A stretch of DNA of 51,829 nucleotides from Hydrogenophaga sp. Root209 (GCF_001428625.1 NZ_LMIE01000030.1:27560-79388); one strand, 5' to 3'. Positions 26,619 to 36,127 are shown, numbered from the stretch's first letter. The notes: a model not told the origin generated them from the letters alone. Numbers and translations are program-made.

Positions 26619-26821
26619 GTATCAAATGCATGGCGTTTGAAATATCACGTATGTGTTTTTTTCTGGCCTAGGGTTATGTGGCTGGACTGCACAGACACGG
26701 CGCGACCTTGCAACATCCGATTCATCCAGAAAACCCACCCTTACTCAGCGATGGAGGTCGGCCGTTCGCCGCGCCGGGCCGAACGCAGAGGCTAACTGAT
26801 CGCCGGTGCTCTTCTAATTGC

Positions 26822-27310
26822 CATGAGAGCAAACTGGAGGCGGGATTGTTGGAAAGCCCACCCTGGCGCTGGTAGCCGAGCACCACGGCAACGCACCCAA
26901 GTCACCGCCATTGAGCCCCCGGCGGAAGAGGGCGCCCTCGCGGATGCCGCTCACCGACAACCAGGCTTGCAAGGCGACACCCGCCGCGCCCAGAACCGGC
27001 AGTGGTTCTCGGGCCGATTCAGGAATTTGACGTCTGCCGCGGCCACCTCGGAACGCCGGCGCTCGCCACTGGCCCAGGCAAAGAGGAGAAGGGTGCGGTC
27101 GCGTTTTCCCTTCAGTGAATCGTCGCAGGTGACCAGCACGAGCTGCAGCGGGCCCTTGGTCAGCGCGTCCTTCTTTTTGGGCAGCTCAACGCGTTTGGCG
27201 TAGGCCTTGCGCGTGCGCGAGAGCAACTCGCGCGCCCTTGGGATCCTGACACGGGTTTTTCACGTCAAGGCGAGCACGGCCAGGCGCTGCACCAGTGTGT
27301 GTGCGCCATC
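26822..27310 (-). pseudogene. Remnant of a tyrosine-type site-specific integrase
   Basis: Pieces of one integrase are found in order but in different minus-strand frames. HTLVQRLAVLA and VKNPCQDPKGAR lie near 27300-27227. The catalytic-domain start TRKAYAKR, PKKKDAL, TCDDSLKGKRDRTLLLFAW, SGERRRSEVAAADVKFL follows (27226 to about 27010) and includes the context of the first catalytic Arg. ALQAWLSVSGIREGALFRR lies near 26980-26920, and VVLGYQRQGGLSNNPASSLL at 26886-26827. Frameshifts and a deletion between the Arg region and ALQAW remove the middle motifs, and the HxxR and Tyr segments are missing. It is dead, but marks a past integration event at the edge of the catabolic island. Confidence 0.78.
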
Positions 27311-27659
27311 GGTCCTGGTTTTTGTTTGTAGCCGGCGTCGATCTCGGGCGGGAGCTAGTGCACATGGCTTTGAACCGAAGGGCTTGTTCCATGCGGGTTT
27401 CAGGGCTGCAAGGCCGTTTCCTAGGTGGTGGCTTGATCTTCCACGATGTATATTATGTATAGTTAATGATGCGGAAGTGCTTTCCGTTTCGGGCTTGAAG
27501 CTTGCTTAGTATTCCCGTGCCTTATCCAGACCGTACATCCCTACTATGCGGGGAAACACCTGCAGCCCAATGACGGTGCACCCTGAAGCGTCAACCTACA
27601 ATCCAAACGCTTGTATCAACCCATTTGGCGATCAACTTAACCGCCATTGAAAGATGTCC
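27311..27659. other. Non-coding stretch between integrase scar and amino-acid ABC operon
   Basis: About 350 bases with no convincing coding frame. It includes an AT-rich patch GATGTATATTATGTATAG near 27446-27462, unusual for this GC-rich region. TTGATC at 27433 and TGTATA at 27456 are spaced 17 bp and could form a plus-strand promoter, or the patch may belong to the lost integrase element. A GAAAG ribosome-binding site at 27649-27653 serves the next gene. Confidence 0.4.
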
Positions 27660-28508
27660 ATGAAAAACCTCCTTTTGTCCCTGAGCCTGATTGGCGCCGC
27701 CGCCTTGGTTGGTTGCGGCAAGACCGAAACTCCAGCGCCTGAGGCTGCCCCTGCGCCTGCACCCGTTGCCGCTCCGGCTGCGGCGCCCGCACCGGCCGAG
27801 CTGCCTGAACTCAAGGTTGCGATCGACCCGACCTACGAGCCCTTCACCTTCAAAACCGCGGATGGCAAACCCACCGGTTTTGACGTGGACATCGCCGAAG
27901 CGCTGTGCAACGAGATCAAGCGCAAATGCGTTTACGTCGAGCAAGTCTGGGACAGCATGATCCCCGGCCTGCAGGCCAAGAAATACGACGTCATCGTCAG
28001 CTCGATGTCGATCACCGAAGAACGCCAGCAGGTTGTGGACTTCACCGACAAGTACTACTTCACGCCCAGCCGCATCGTGGTCAAGACCGGCACGGCCTTC
28101 ACCGATCTGGCCTCGCTCAAGGGTAAGAAAATCGGCGTGCTCAAAGGCAGCACGCAAGAGAAGTACGCCATGGGTGAACTCAAGGCCGCAGGCGTGAGCG
28201 TGGTTCCCTACGAAGCCCAGGACCAGGTCTACCTGGACATCAAGTCCGGCCGCCTGGACGGTACGGTGGCTGATCAGGTTGAAGTCAATGGCGGCTTCCT
28301 GAGCAAGCCTGAAGGCGCCGGCTACGGCTTCGTGGGCCCTGTGCTCGCAGATGCGAAGTATTTCGGCACCGGCGTTGGCGTGGCCCTGCGCAAAGGCGAG
28401 ACCGCTCTCAAGGATGAGTTGAACGCCGCCATCAAGTCCATTCGCTCCAATGGCGTCTACGAGACGGTCAGCAAGAAGTACTTCGACTTTGACGTGTACG
28501 GCAACTAA
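27660..28508 (+). CDS. Polar amino-acid ABC transporter substrate-binding lipoprotein
   Basis: A family-3 solute-binding protein (282 residues from ATG 27660; ATG 27654 is in frame but lies directly on the GAAAG site). The lipobox LVGC predicts acylation at the Cys. An Ala/Pro-rich linker of about 30 residues joins it to the binding domain. LKVAIDPTYEPFTFK, GFDVDIAEALCNEI and VSSMSITEERQQVVDFTDKYY are the family signatures for His/Arg/Lys/Gln binders. It heads an operon of two permeases, a deacylase and an ATPase. Confidence 0.93.
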   Translation: MKNLLLSLSLIGAAALVGCGKTETPAPEAAPAPAPVAAPAAAPAPAELPELKVAIDPTYEPFTFKTADGKPTGFDVDIAEALCNEIKRKCVYVEQVWDSMIPGLQAKKYDVIVSSMSITEERQQVVDFTDKYYFTPSRIVVKTGTAFTDLASLKGKKIGVLKGSTQEKYAMGELKAAGVSVVPYEAQDQVYLDIKSGRLDGTVADQVEVNGGFLSKPEGAGYGFVGPVLADAKYFGTGVGVALRKGETALKDELNAAIKSIRSNGVYETVSKKYFDFDVYGN

Positions 28509-28516
28509 GCTGTAGC

Positions 28517-29206
28517 GTGCTGTCCGGCTACTTCGCCTCGATCCTGCAGGGCGCCCTCCTCACGGTGGGCGTTTCACTGGCTGCCCTCGTGGTAGCCATC
28601 CTGCTGGGCCTGCTTGGCGCGGTGGCCAAACTCTCGGGTCGCCCCATTCTCGTGGGGCTGGCCACCGTCTACACCACGCTGGTGCGTGGCATTCCCGAGC
28701 TGGTGCTCATGCTGCTCATCTTCTATGGCGGCACCATCGGACTCAATCACCTGCTCGAATCGATGGGCAGCAAATCCTCGGTCGACATCAACCCGTTCCT
28801 GGCGGGCATGCTCACCATCGGCTTCATTTATGGCGCCTACATGACGGAGACTTTCCGTGGCGCCATCCTCTCGATCCCGAAGGGGCAGATGGAGGCTGCG
28901 TGGGCGTTCGGCATGGGCCCTGTGCGCACTTTCTTGCGCATCACCGCCCCTCAAATGGTGCGCTACGCCCTGCCCGGATTCACCAACAACTGGTTGGTGC
29001 TGATCAAAGCCACGGCGCTCGTGAGCCTGATCGGTTTGCAGGAGATGACCTACCTGGCCAAACAGGCCAGTGCGGCCACCCGCGAGCCCTTCACCTTTTT
29101 CCTGTTTGCCGCTGCGCTGTTCTTGGCCTACACCTCCGTGTCGCTGTGGGCGCTGCGCTGGCTGGATCGACGCTTCAGCTTGGGCGTGAAACGCGCCAAC
29201 ACCTGA
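28517..29206 (+). CDS. Amino-acid ABC transporter permease (HisQ/ArtQ type)
   Basis: A 229-residue inner-membrane permease starting at GTG 28517, 8 bp after the binding protein. It has about five hydrophobic segments and the ATPase-contact loop EAAWAFGMGPVRTFLRITAPQM, characteristic of polar amino-acid permeases. LVRGIPELVLMLLIFYGG is the usual second segment. It would form a heterodimer with the next gene product. Confidence 0.93.
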   Translation: MLSGYFASILQGALLTVGVSLAALVVAILLGLLGAVAKLSGRPILVGLATVYTTLVRGIPELVLMLLIFYGGTIGLNHLLESMGSKSSVDINPFLAGMLTIGFIYGAYMTETFRGAILSIPKGQMEAAWAFGMGPVRTFLRITAPQMVRYALPGFTNNWLVLIKATALVSLIGLQEMTYLAKQASAATREPFTFFLFAAALFLAYTSVSLWALRWLDRRFSLGVKRANT

Positions 29207-29215
29207 GCAACAGCC

Positions 29216-29929
29216 ATGAAATGGGACGTCATCTTTCAGCCCAGCACCCTGGCCATGTATGGCGAGGGTCTCATCACCACCTTGTGGTTGCTGCTCTCGT
29301 CGCTGGGCGTGGGCACAGTGCTCGCCGTGCTGTTCGCGCTGGCGTTGACGAGCTCGGTGGCACCGCTGCGCTGGCTCGTCGGTGCCTACACCTACGTCAT
29401 CCGTGGCACGCCGCTGCTGATCCAGCTCTACATGATTTATTACGGTCTGGCGCAACTGGACTGGATCCAGGAGCGCTGGAACGACGTCTGGCCCTGGACA
29501 CACTTCAAGGAGCCGTTCTTCTGCGCGTTGCTCGCCTTCAGTCTGAACACCGCTGGCTACACCGCCGAGATGCTGGCGGGAGCGATCCGGGAAACCGCGG
29601 CCGGTGAAATCGAGGCCGCGCAGGCCATGGGCATGAGCTCCGCCACGGCGATGCGCCGCATCGTGCTGCCCAGCGCCATTCGCCGCACCCTCCCGGCCTA
29701 CAGCAACGAAGTGGTGATGATGCTGCACGCCACCAGTCTGGCCAGCACAGTGCCTGCCATGCTGGATGTGACCGCCGCCGCCAGCCGCATCTACTCGGAC
29801 TTCTACCTGCCCTTCGAGGCCTACATTTTTGCTGCCGCGATCTACCTCACCATCACGTTCAGTCTGGTGGGCGCCTTCAAGCTCGCCGAGCGGCGCTTCC
29901 TGGCCCACCTGGCACCCCGCGGACATTGA
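29216..29929 (+). CDS. Amino-acid ABC transporter permease (HisM/ArtM type)
   Basis: A 237-residue permease with VIRGTPLLIQLYMIYYG and the contact loop EAAQAMGMSSATAMRRIVLPSAIRR. The pair with the previous gene matches the HisQM or ArtQM arrangement for basic amino acids. It is followed after 22 bp by the deacylase gene. The final permease residues do not overlap the true deacylase start at 29952. Confidence 0.93.
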   Translation: MKWDVIFQPSTLAMYGEGLITTLWLLLSSLGVGTVLAVLFALALTSSVAPLRWLVGAYTYVIRGTPLLIQLYMIYYGLAQLDWIQERWNDVWPWTHFKEPFFCALLAFSLNTAGYTAEMLAGAIRETAAGEIEAAQAMGMSSATAMRRIVLPSAIRRTLPAYSNEVVMMLHATSLASTVPAMLDVTAAASRIYSDFYLPFEAYIFAAAIYLTITFSLVGAFKLAERRFLAHLAPRGH

Positions 29930-29951
29930 GGGCCGCGGCCTCTGTCGAACC

Positions 29952-31091
29952 ATGCAACGCACCGAATACCCCTTGCTCAGCCCAAGCCTGGGCAGTCAGA
30001 AGACCTTGGTAGGTTTTCACTTTGGCACGCCCGGCGCTCGTCCCAAGGTCTACATACAGGCCAGCCTGCACGCCGAAGAGCTGCCAGGCATGCTGGTCGC
30101 GCACCATTTGCGCGAGCGACTGGAAGAGGCCGAAAAGGCGGGACTCCTGCTGGGCGAGGTCATCGTGGTCCCGGCGGCCAACCCGATCGGCCTGAGCCAG
30201 CGCCTGGACCACCGCGCCATGGGCCGTTTCGAGTTCGACACGGCACAGAATTTCAATCGCCACTACCCGGACATGGCCGCCGCCGTACTGGCCGAAGCCA
30301 GTTCCCGCATGGGCCCCGACGCGCGTGCCAACGTGGCCACTGTGCGCAAATTGGTGGGTGAGTGGCTCGCCCAGTGGCAGCCCGCCAGCGAACTCGACAG
30401 CATGCGCCGACGGTTGCTGCTGCTCTCCCACGACGCGGACCTGGTGCTCGACCTCCACTGCGACAACGACGCGGTGATGCACCTCTACAGCGAGGAGGCC
30501 TGCTGGCCACCGTTCGAGCCGCTCGCGCGCTTGCTTGGCTGCCAGGCCGTGCTGCTGGCGCGCGAGTCTGGCGGCGGGCCGTTCGACGAGCGCCTCTCGG
30601 GTCTGTGGTGGCAATTGGCCGCTGCGCTGCGCGCCCAAGGCGTGAAGGCCCCCCTGCCCCAGGCATGTGCCAGCACCACGGTGGAGCTGCGTGGCGAGGG
30701 AGACGTGTCACACGACATCGCCCGGCAGGACGCGCAGGCGATCTTCGCTTTCCTGGAGCACACAGGCGCCCTGGCTGCGATCGCGCCGCGCAAGCTGCCG
30801 CCCATGGCTTGCAAACCGACGCCGCTGGCGGGCTCGCAGACACTGCGTTCACCGGTACCGGGTGTGCTGGTGTTTCTGGCCAAACCCGGTACGCACCTGG
30901 ACGTGGGGGACGTGGTGGCCGAGGTGATCGACCCCACGGCCGCTGGACTTGCACGGGTGCATGAGGTGCGCTCCGAGGTCTCGGGTGTGCTGTATGCCAG
31001 CGTGCGCGACCGCTACATCGTTGCAGGCGGTGAAGTCGGCAAGATCGCCGGCGCCACACCGTTCCGCTCGGGCGACCTGCTGGGCGCCTGA
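29952..31091 (+). CDS. M14-family succinylglutamate desuccinylase/aspartoacylase-like protein
   Basis: A 379-residue zinc-hydrolase-like protein. The first zinc motif HxxE is in [11 protein letters not shown] and a later His in [22 protein letters not shown] supplies the conserved substrate-binding NxNR-type segment. The C-terminal 80 residues ([26 protein letters not shown]) form the beta-barrel cap of AstE/aspartoacylase relatives. No signal peptide is seen, so it acts in the cytoplasm. Its place inside an ABC operon suggests it removes an acyl group from an imported N-acyl amino acid. Confidence 0.86.
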   Translation: MQRTEYPLLSPSLGSQKTLVGFHFGTPGARPKVYIQASLHAEELPGMLVAHHLRERLEEAEKAGLLLGEVIVVPAANPIGLSQRLDHRAMGRFEFDTAQNFNRHYPDMAAAVLAEASSRMGPDARANVATVRKLVGEWLAQWQPASELDSMRRRLLLLSHDADLVLDLHCDNDAVMHLYSEEACWPPFEPLARLLGCQAVLLARESGGGPFDERLSGLWWQLAAALRAQGVKAPLPQACASTTVELRGEGDVSHDIARQDAQAIFAFLEHTGALAAIAPRKLPPMACKPTPLAGSQTLRSPVPGVLVFLAKPGTHLDVGDVVAEVIDPTAAGLARVHEVRSEVSGVLYASVRDRYIVAGGEVGKIAGATPFRSGDLLGA

Positions 31092-31117
31092 GTTTCCATC
31101 TCCATCGGGCATCGAAC

Positions 31118-31918
31118 ATGACTGCAGAAACCACCGCCACCCGAACGCCCGGCCGCCCCTTGCTGGAGGTCCACGACATCCACAAGCGTTTTGGATCCAA
31201 CGAAGTGCTCAAAGGCGTGTCGCTGCAGGCCCGCGCTGGCGACGTGATCAGCCTGATCGGCAGTTCGGGTTCGGGCAAGAGCACGCTGCTGCGTTGCATC
31301 AACCTGCTGGAGAACCCCAACACCGGTCGCATCGTCCTGGCCGGCGAAGAGTTGCAGCTCAAGGCAGACAAGCGTGGCGAGTTGCGCGCGGTCAACGCCG
31401 CCCAGCTGCAGCGCTTGCGCACCAAGCTGGCCATGGTGTTCCAGCACTTCAACCTCTGGGCCCACATGACGGTGTTGCAGAACATCATTGAAGCGCCGGT
31501 GCATGTGCTGGGCATCCCGAAGGACAAAGCGGTGGAGACCGCGCGCCGCTACCTGGAACGCGTGGGCCTGCGGGGCGTGGAAGACCGATATCCCTCGCAC
31601 ATGAGCGGCGGTCAGCAGCAGCGTGTGGCGATCGCGCGCGCGCTGGCCGTGGAGCCCGACGTGATGCTGTTCGACGAGCCCACGAGCGCACTCGATCCGG
31701 AACTGGTGGGCGAGGTGCTGCGTGTGATGAAGCTGTTGGCCGAAGAAGGCCGCACCATGGTGGTGGTCACGCACGAAATGGGCTTTGCGCGCGAGGTGTC
31801 CTCGCACCTGATCTTCCTGCACAAGGGCTGCATCGAAGAACAGGGTGTGCCCGCCGAGGTGCTGGCCCGACCCAAGAGCGAGCGCCTCGCTCAGTTCCTG
31901 TCAGGCAACTTGAAGTAA
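31118..31918 (+). CDS. Amino-acid ABC transporter ATP-binding protein (HisP/ArtP/GlnQ type)
   Basis: A 266-residue ATPase: Walker [14 protein letters not shown]-loop [12 protein letters not shown], signature [15 protein letters not shown], Walker [17 protein letters not shown] and H-loop VVTHEMGFA. The extra segment [21 protein letters not shown] between Walker A and the Q-loop is typical of HisP-like proteins. It completes the operon and converges on the penicillin-acylase gene with an 11-bp gap. Confidence 0.95.
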   Translation: MTAETTATRTPGRPLLEVHDIHKRFGSNEVLKGVSLQARAGDVISLIGSSGSGKSTLLRCINLLENPNTGRIVLAGEELQLKADKRGELRAVNAAQLQRLRTKLAMVFQHFNLWAHMTVLQNIIEAPVHVLGIPKDKAVETARRYLERVGLRGVEDRYPSHMSGGQQQRVAIARALAVEPDVMLFDEPTSALDPELVGEVLRVMKLLAEEGRTMVVVTHEMGFAREVSSHLIFLHKGCIEEQGVPAEVLARPKSERLAQFLSGNLK

Positions 31919-31929
31919 CGCACCCCTCT

Positions 31930-34419
31930 TCAGGGTGTCAGCTCGAGCGTGGAAGTCCACTCGCCGGGTTTCATGGTGAGCGCCCGGTACTCCACCGCCG
32001 ACCAGGTCTTGCTCATGTCGCGGTAGCGGCCCGAGAACACGTTGCCGCTCTGGCCGGTCTGGTAGATGAACCGGGAGTTGTCCATGTCGGCCAGGTCGTA
32101 GATGGCGCGCAGGCTGGCCGCGTGCCGGTTGGCAAACGGCGCATCGGCTTTGTCCAGGTGGTACTGACCCACGTTGATCGTGAACGGGTCGCCGCCCGTG
32201 GGCGATCGCACTTCGAAGAACGGCGCCAGCGGCTTGACATTGCTCAGTGGACGGTGGATGGAGATGGCCGGGTGGGCGTCGGCCCAGCGCCAGTTGGCTA
32301 CGTTGTCGCCTTGCTTCACGCGCAACTGATCCAGTGCGCGATCCAGCGCCTGCGTGCTGGCCGCCTCGCAACCTGCCGCGCCGCACCACGCGGTGTCGTT
32401 GCGCTCCAGGATGCCCTCGACCGCGTTGCGAAACAGGCGCTTGCCGTACATGCTCTCAAAGCGTGCCTGCCCCAGTCGCTCACCCAACACCTGGCGCGTG
32501 AAGGCATCCACCCACGCCGTGTAGATCAAGGGCGCCGCCAGCTCGCCCCGCATCTCTCCGTTGAATTCCTTGAGTTGTGCCTGTGCCGCAGCGGCCAGCG
32601 GGTGGCTCGACGGGGTCTTTTGCAGGAATGGCAGCAGGCGCACCGTGGCGGCCGACTGAAGGTCGCCGTGCATGGCCTGGAAAGATGCCACCGTGTGCTG
32701 CGGCGTGGCCTGCAACAGTGCTTCGATGCGTTCCTGCCGGTACGACGGCGCCCAGTCCTGCGTGAGGAAGTGGGGGTAGTCGGCCGCGTGGATGCGATGG
32801 TTGGCGGTGGCGATCCAGCCGCGCTCACCCGCGTCCTGCGGCGTGTCTTCAAAGGGCAACCAACCCGCCCAGTCGTACCGTGCCTCCCAGCCCGGCGCCG
32901 GCGCCACGCCGCGGATGTCGTTGTCCGGCGCCCTGACGGGGATCTTGCCCACGGCCTTGTAGGCAATCACGCCGGTTCGATCGGCCATCAACGCGTTCTG
33001 CATGGGTGAATGGAAATCGGCAAACGCCTTCGTCAGATCGGCGACCGACTGGGCGCGGTTCGACTCGATCGTGGCCACCACGTTGCGGTTGTCGGTATCG
33101 AGTGCGCTCCAGCGCAGGGCGAGCACGAAACGGCTGGTGTCGATGACCTCGCCGTGGCGCGCCTGTGCGTCGCTGAGCACCGGGCCGTGGCGTGTGCTGC
33201 GCACCATGTGGCTCACGTCGGGCTGGCCCTTCACGCGGATAGTTTCCATGCTCAGGGCGAAGTCGGCCCAGACCGGCTCGGCGGTGCTGCCCGGCACCCG
33301 GTACTGCGCCGGGTTGGCCGGGTTGATCTGCTCGATGTAGAGGTCTTGCACGTCGGGCCCGGTGTTGGTGAACCCCCAGGCGACCTGCTCGGTGCGCCCC
33401 AGCACCACAAACGGTGTGCCGGGCAAGGTGGCGCCGATCACGTCCATGCCTTTGACGCCGTCCGCATCGGGCGCCTGCAAGCGCGCGAAATACCAGATAG
33501 CTGGCGCGCTCAACCCCAGGTGCGGATCGTTGGCGAGCAAAGGCATGCCGCTCTTGCTGCGCGCGCCAGACACCACCCAGTTGTTGGAGCCCTTGCCTTC
33601 GATGTTGCCCAGCTCGTTCGCCCAGCGCTGCATGTCGCGGCCAATGAGCGCGGCCATGCTTTGCGATTCCTCCGGCCTGGCCAACGAGGTGGTGGTCGGC
33701 GCGCTTCGGTACAGCCCGAGACCACGGTACAGGGCGGCCAGGTCGGCCGTGGCCGCGGGCTGCTCACCGGGATACGGTGGAAACAGTTCCCACAACGCCG
33801 GCGTGTCGATGCTTTGCAAGGCGGTGAGTCGCGCGAATTCGTTGCCCCAGTTGCCACCGAGGTCCAACGCCATCATGAGCGACCAGCCCACGCTGTCCAG
33901 CGGATCCCAATAGCGCCCGGCCCGGGCTTCGGCGCCGGGATCCACACCCAGCAAGACGAACTCGGGCGACAGTGCCTGGGAACTGTTGGCGAAGAACGCA
34001 TTGACCCCTTCGCTGTAGGCCGCCAGGGCCTGGCGTGCATCGGCGGGCAAGCCCTCCCACTGCCGCTTCGCGGCCTCGCGGATGCCCAGCGTGCGCATGA
34101 GCTTGTCGGTTTCCAGGGTGGCCGGGCCGAGCACTTCGGAGAGCGCACCGCGCATCACGCGCCGGTTGAATTCCAGTTGCCAGCCGCGCTCCTGCGCGTG
34201 CACATAACCCATGGCCTTCCAGGCATCCGTTGGCCGGCTGGCCAGGATGTGTGTCACGTCGCTGGCATCGCGGTGCACCTTGACCGGCGCACTCAGACCG
34301 CTCAACTGCAGTGATCCATTCATCTTTGGCAGGCTGCTCTGCGCATAGTAGGCGGCCACGACCGCCGCAGCGACCAGCAGCACCACCAGGAGTTTGAAGA
34401 AACGTTTGATCCAGCGCAT
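31930..34419 (-). CDS. Penicillin acylase-family (Ntn) hydrolase
   Basis: An 829-residue secreted or membrane-anchored Ntn hydrolase. A single N-terminal hydrophobic segment (LLVVLLVAAAVVAAYYA) follows positively charged residues. The autocatalytic Gly-Ser cleavage site is KGSNNWVVSG at about residues 276-285, with Ser278 becoming the nucleophile, and NDPHLGL follows as in the family. Members hydrolyse amides such as beta-lactams or acyl-homoserine lactones; which one cannot be told here. CAGGAGACACC before the ATG at 34419 fixes the start. It follows the cyclase gene by 71 bp. Confidence 0.9.
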   Translation of the reverse strand: MRWIKRFFKLLVVLLVAAAVVAAYYAQSSLPKMNGSLQLSGLSAPVKVHRDASDVTHILASRPTDAWKAMGYVHAQERGWQLEFNRRVMRGALSEVLGPATLETDKLMRTLGIREAAKRQWEGLPADARQALAAYSEGVNAFFANSSQALSPEFVLLGVDPGAEARAGRYWDPLDSVGWSLMMALDLGGNWGNEFARLTALQSIDTPALWELFPPYPGEQPAATADLAALYRGLGLYRSAPTTTSLARPEESQSMAALIGRDMQRWANELGNIEGKGSNNWVVSGARSKSGMPLLANDPHLGLSAPAIWYFARLQAPDADGVKGMDVIGATLPGTPFVVLGRTEQVAWGFTNTGPDVQDLYIEQINPANPAQYRVPGSTAEPVWADFALSMETIRVKGQPDVSHMVRSTRHGPVLSDAQARHGEVIDTSRFVLALRWSALDTDNRNVVATIESNRAQSVADLTKAFADFHSPMQNALMADRTGVIAYKAVGKIPVRAPDNDIRGVAPAPGWEARYDWAGWLPFEDTPQDAGERGWIATANHRIHAADYPHFLTQDWAPSYRQERIEALLQATPQHTVASFQAMHGDLQSAATVRLLPFLQKTPSSHPLAAAAQAQLKEFNGEMRGELAAPLIYTAWVDAFTRQVLGERLGQARFESMYGKRLFRNAVEGILERNDTAWCGAAGCEAASTQALDRALDQLRVKQGDNVANWRWADAHPAISIHRPLSNVKPLAPFFEVRSPTGGDPFTINVGQYHLDKADAPFANRHAASLRAIYDLADMDNSRFIYQTGQSGNVFSGRYRDMSKTWSAVEYRALTMKPGEWTSTLELTP

Positions 34420-34490
34420 GGTGTCTCCTGCGTGCTTTTTCAGGCTGTCCACGGCCTGTACCGCGGTTGCCGCAACCGGTTGGGGAACGG

Positions 34491-35435
34491 TCAGTTTGGA
34501 GGGGATGTGCGCCCAAGCACCATGTTGCCGTTGACCAGCTTGAAGCTCACCGTGGGCGCACTGAAATCGGTGAACGGCGCACCCAGCGCGATCTCGCCGT
34601 CGCTGTGCAGCATGCATTCCTGGCGGCGCAACGCAATCACGTTGTCACCCCCCGCAAAGCGCACCCAGGTGCCGTAGCTACTGATGTCTTCGAGCACGTA
34701 GTTGCCGGAGCGGATGTCGATGCTGGTGTGCATGCGGGAGACGCGCGGATCGCTGACCACGAAGTCGGCTTCGGGCACACGCCCGATCTTCAGGGGCAAC
34801 TCGGTCACGCCAAAGCTGCGGTTGGTGTCCAGCCAGGCCAGTTCGATCCCGCCCATGCCCACGTCCTTGGGCGGTATGAGGGCATGCAGGTCGGCGGGCA
34901 AGGTCAGGAACTCGGAGAGCATTTCCGGCTGCCATTCAATGCGAAACACTTCACAGGGCTCCGTGCGGCCCTTGATCCGGATGGGCCCCAGGCTGCGGCT
35001 GCGCACCGGGGTGCGGGCGCCGAGTTCGCGCACCACGTTGTCCGTCGCCAGAATCTGTTCTGCACCCGCCAGATCGCTCAGACGCGAAGCGAGGTTGACG
35101 GCATCACCGAAGCAGTCGCCATCGACCACCACGACCTGGCCTCGCGCCATGCCGATCTGCATCATGAGTTTGAGGCGGTTGGGCCACTGAACCACGCGCT
35201 TGGCGTGTTCCTGCTGGATCTGGACCATGGCCTCCACCGCCAGACGGTTGCTGGAAAAAGACAGCAAGACACCGTCGCCCAACATCTTCACGACCACGCC
35301 GCCGTGTTCCATGCCCGTGGCGCCGATCCACTGGGTGAGCTTGGTCACCACCATCGTGGCGCGGTCGTTACCCAGTGTTTCAAACACCGAAACGCTCCCC
35401 GTCAAATCCACGAACGCAATTGTCAGTTCAGCCAT
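34491..35435 (-). CDS. Class III adenylate/guanylate cyclase with C-terminal FHA domain
   Basis: A 314-residue cytoplasmic protein. Residues 1-170 form a class III cyclase domain with metal ligands Asp10 (FVDLTGS) and Asp54 (KMLGDG), Lys50, and Asp111/Asn114/Arg118 in GDCFGDAVNLASRL, so the catalytic set is complete. Residues about 220-305 form an FHA phosphothreonine-reader domain (LKIGR, VSRMHTSIDI, DISSYGTWV). The start at 35435 is chosen because the earlier in-frame ATG adds an unrelated leader. Cyclic nucleotide output could depend on FHA binding of a phosphorylated partner. Confidence 0.9.
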   Translation of the reverse strand: MAELTIAFVDLTGSVSVFETLGNDRATMVVTKLTQWIGATGMEHGGVVVKMLGDGVLLSFSSNRLAVEAMVQIQQEHAKRVVQWPNRLKLMMQIGMARGQVVVVDGDCFGDAVNLASRLSDLAGAEQILATDNVVRELGARTPVRSRSLGPIRIKGRTEPCEVFRIEWQPEMLSEFLTLPADLHALIPPKDVGMGGIELAWLDTNRSFGVTELPLKIGRVPEADFVVSDPRVSRMHTSIDIRSGNYVLEDISSYGTWVRFAGGDNVIALRRQECMLHSDGEIALGAPFTDFSAPTVSFKLVNGNMVLGRTSPPN

Positions 35436-35760
35436 AGAGCAAAAGAATATCGGCTGGATTAAAGCACAGGCCCCCGGCGACACCTTGTCACGAACAAACA
35501 CACCCGCGCGAGTTTATTGGCGGGCGTTGTTGCGTTCTTGGCAAACGCTGGACCCATCGGGTATTAATCCAGAATCACATGTTTGCCCCGAATTGATACA
35601 AAAGGTACTACAAACCTAAAGCAGGGGATAAAAATATCGCCGTAAACCTTTGATTTGAATGTTGTTTTTGTAAAAGTAAATGACGTACGGGATTGCAAGA
35701 TCAGTGTGAGTGAACGTATCCTAGACACGGATTCATATAAAAGTCGTTGAGGACACCCCC
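35436..35760. other. AT-rich divergent intergenic region
   Basis: A 325-bp gap between the cyclase and the small hypothetical gene, clearly lower in GC than its flanks (for example 35600-35690). Two divergent promoters are expected. A possible plus-strand promoter is TTGCAA (35693) with TATCCT about 18 bp further on, just upstream of the small gene; it is weak. No RNA gene or repeat was recognised. Confidence 0.4.
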
Positions 35761-36096
35761 ATGCGCTGGTTCAAACCCGGTATTCGCAACAGCATTTCTG
35801 CCCTTCTGGGGCCGGAAGTCCATCGGGATCCCGGCGAGGCGCTGGAGCCGGTGCGAAAGGCGATGCTGGATGTGCTGGGCGAAGATGGCGCACAGATCAA
35901 TCCCCAGTTGGTGCGACGCCTCAAGTACCTTCACGATCCCCACGCGCTGTGGTTTGCTCGAGCCGAAATGGTCGCCGTCTTGAGCCAGCTGTATGGCGAG
36001 GCGCTGGCGGTACACCGGGTTCAAAGCCTGTCTCCGGTGTTTCAGGGCCTCGTGCCCAAAAGCCTGATCAACTCATCCCGCTTGCGCAGCCGTTGA
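35761..36096 (+). CDS. Hypothetical protein, 111 residues
   Basis: A small protein with no motif I recognise. The composition is mixed with Arg and Leu frequent, and it has no signal peptide or membrane segment. GAGGA lies 8 bases before the ATG, and the GC-rich third positions support a real gene. It converges with the LD-carboxypeptidase gene (31 bp apart). Comparable orphan proteins occur in related bacteria, but I cannot assign a family. Confidence 0.65.
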   Translation: MRWFKPGIRNSISALLGPEVHRDPGEALEPVRKAMLDVLGEDGAQINPQLVRRLKYLHDPHALWFARAEMVAVLSQLYGEALAVHRVQSLSPVFQGLVPKSLINSSRLRSR

Positions 36097-36127
36097 GCTC
36101 AGCCCGGCCCGCATCGCTGCAGCCGCG

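Noticed and set aside
26951-27226. Sortase-like reading of the TC-containing minus-strand frame
   Set aside because: LVTCD resembles a sortase motif, but the adjacent KRDRTLLLFAW, SGERRRSEV and downstream ALQAWL segments fit a tyrosine integrase much better.
31921-31937. Hairpin CACCC/GGGTG between converging genes as a terminator
   Set aside because: The stem is only 5 bp, the loop is 7 nt, and no T-run follows on either strand.
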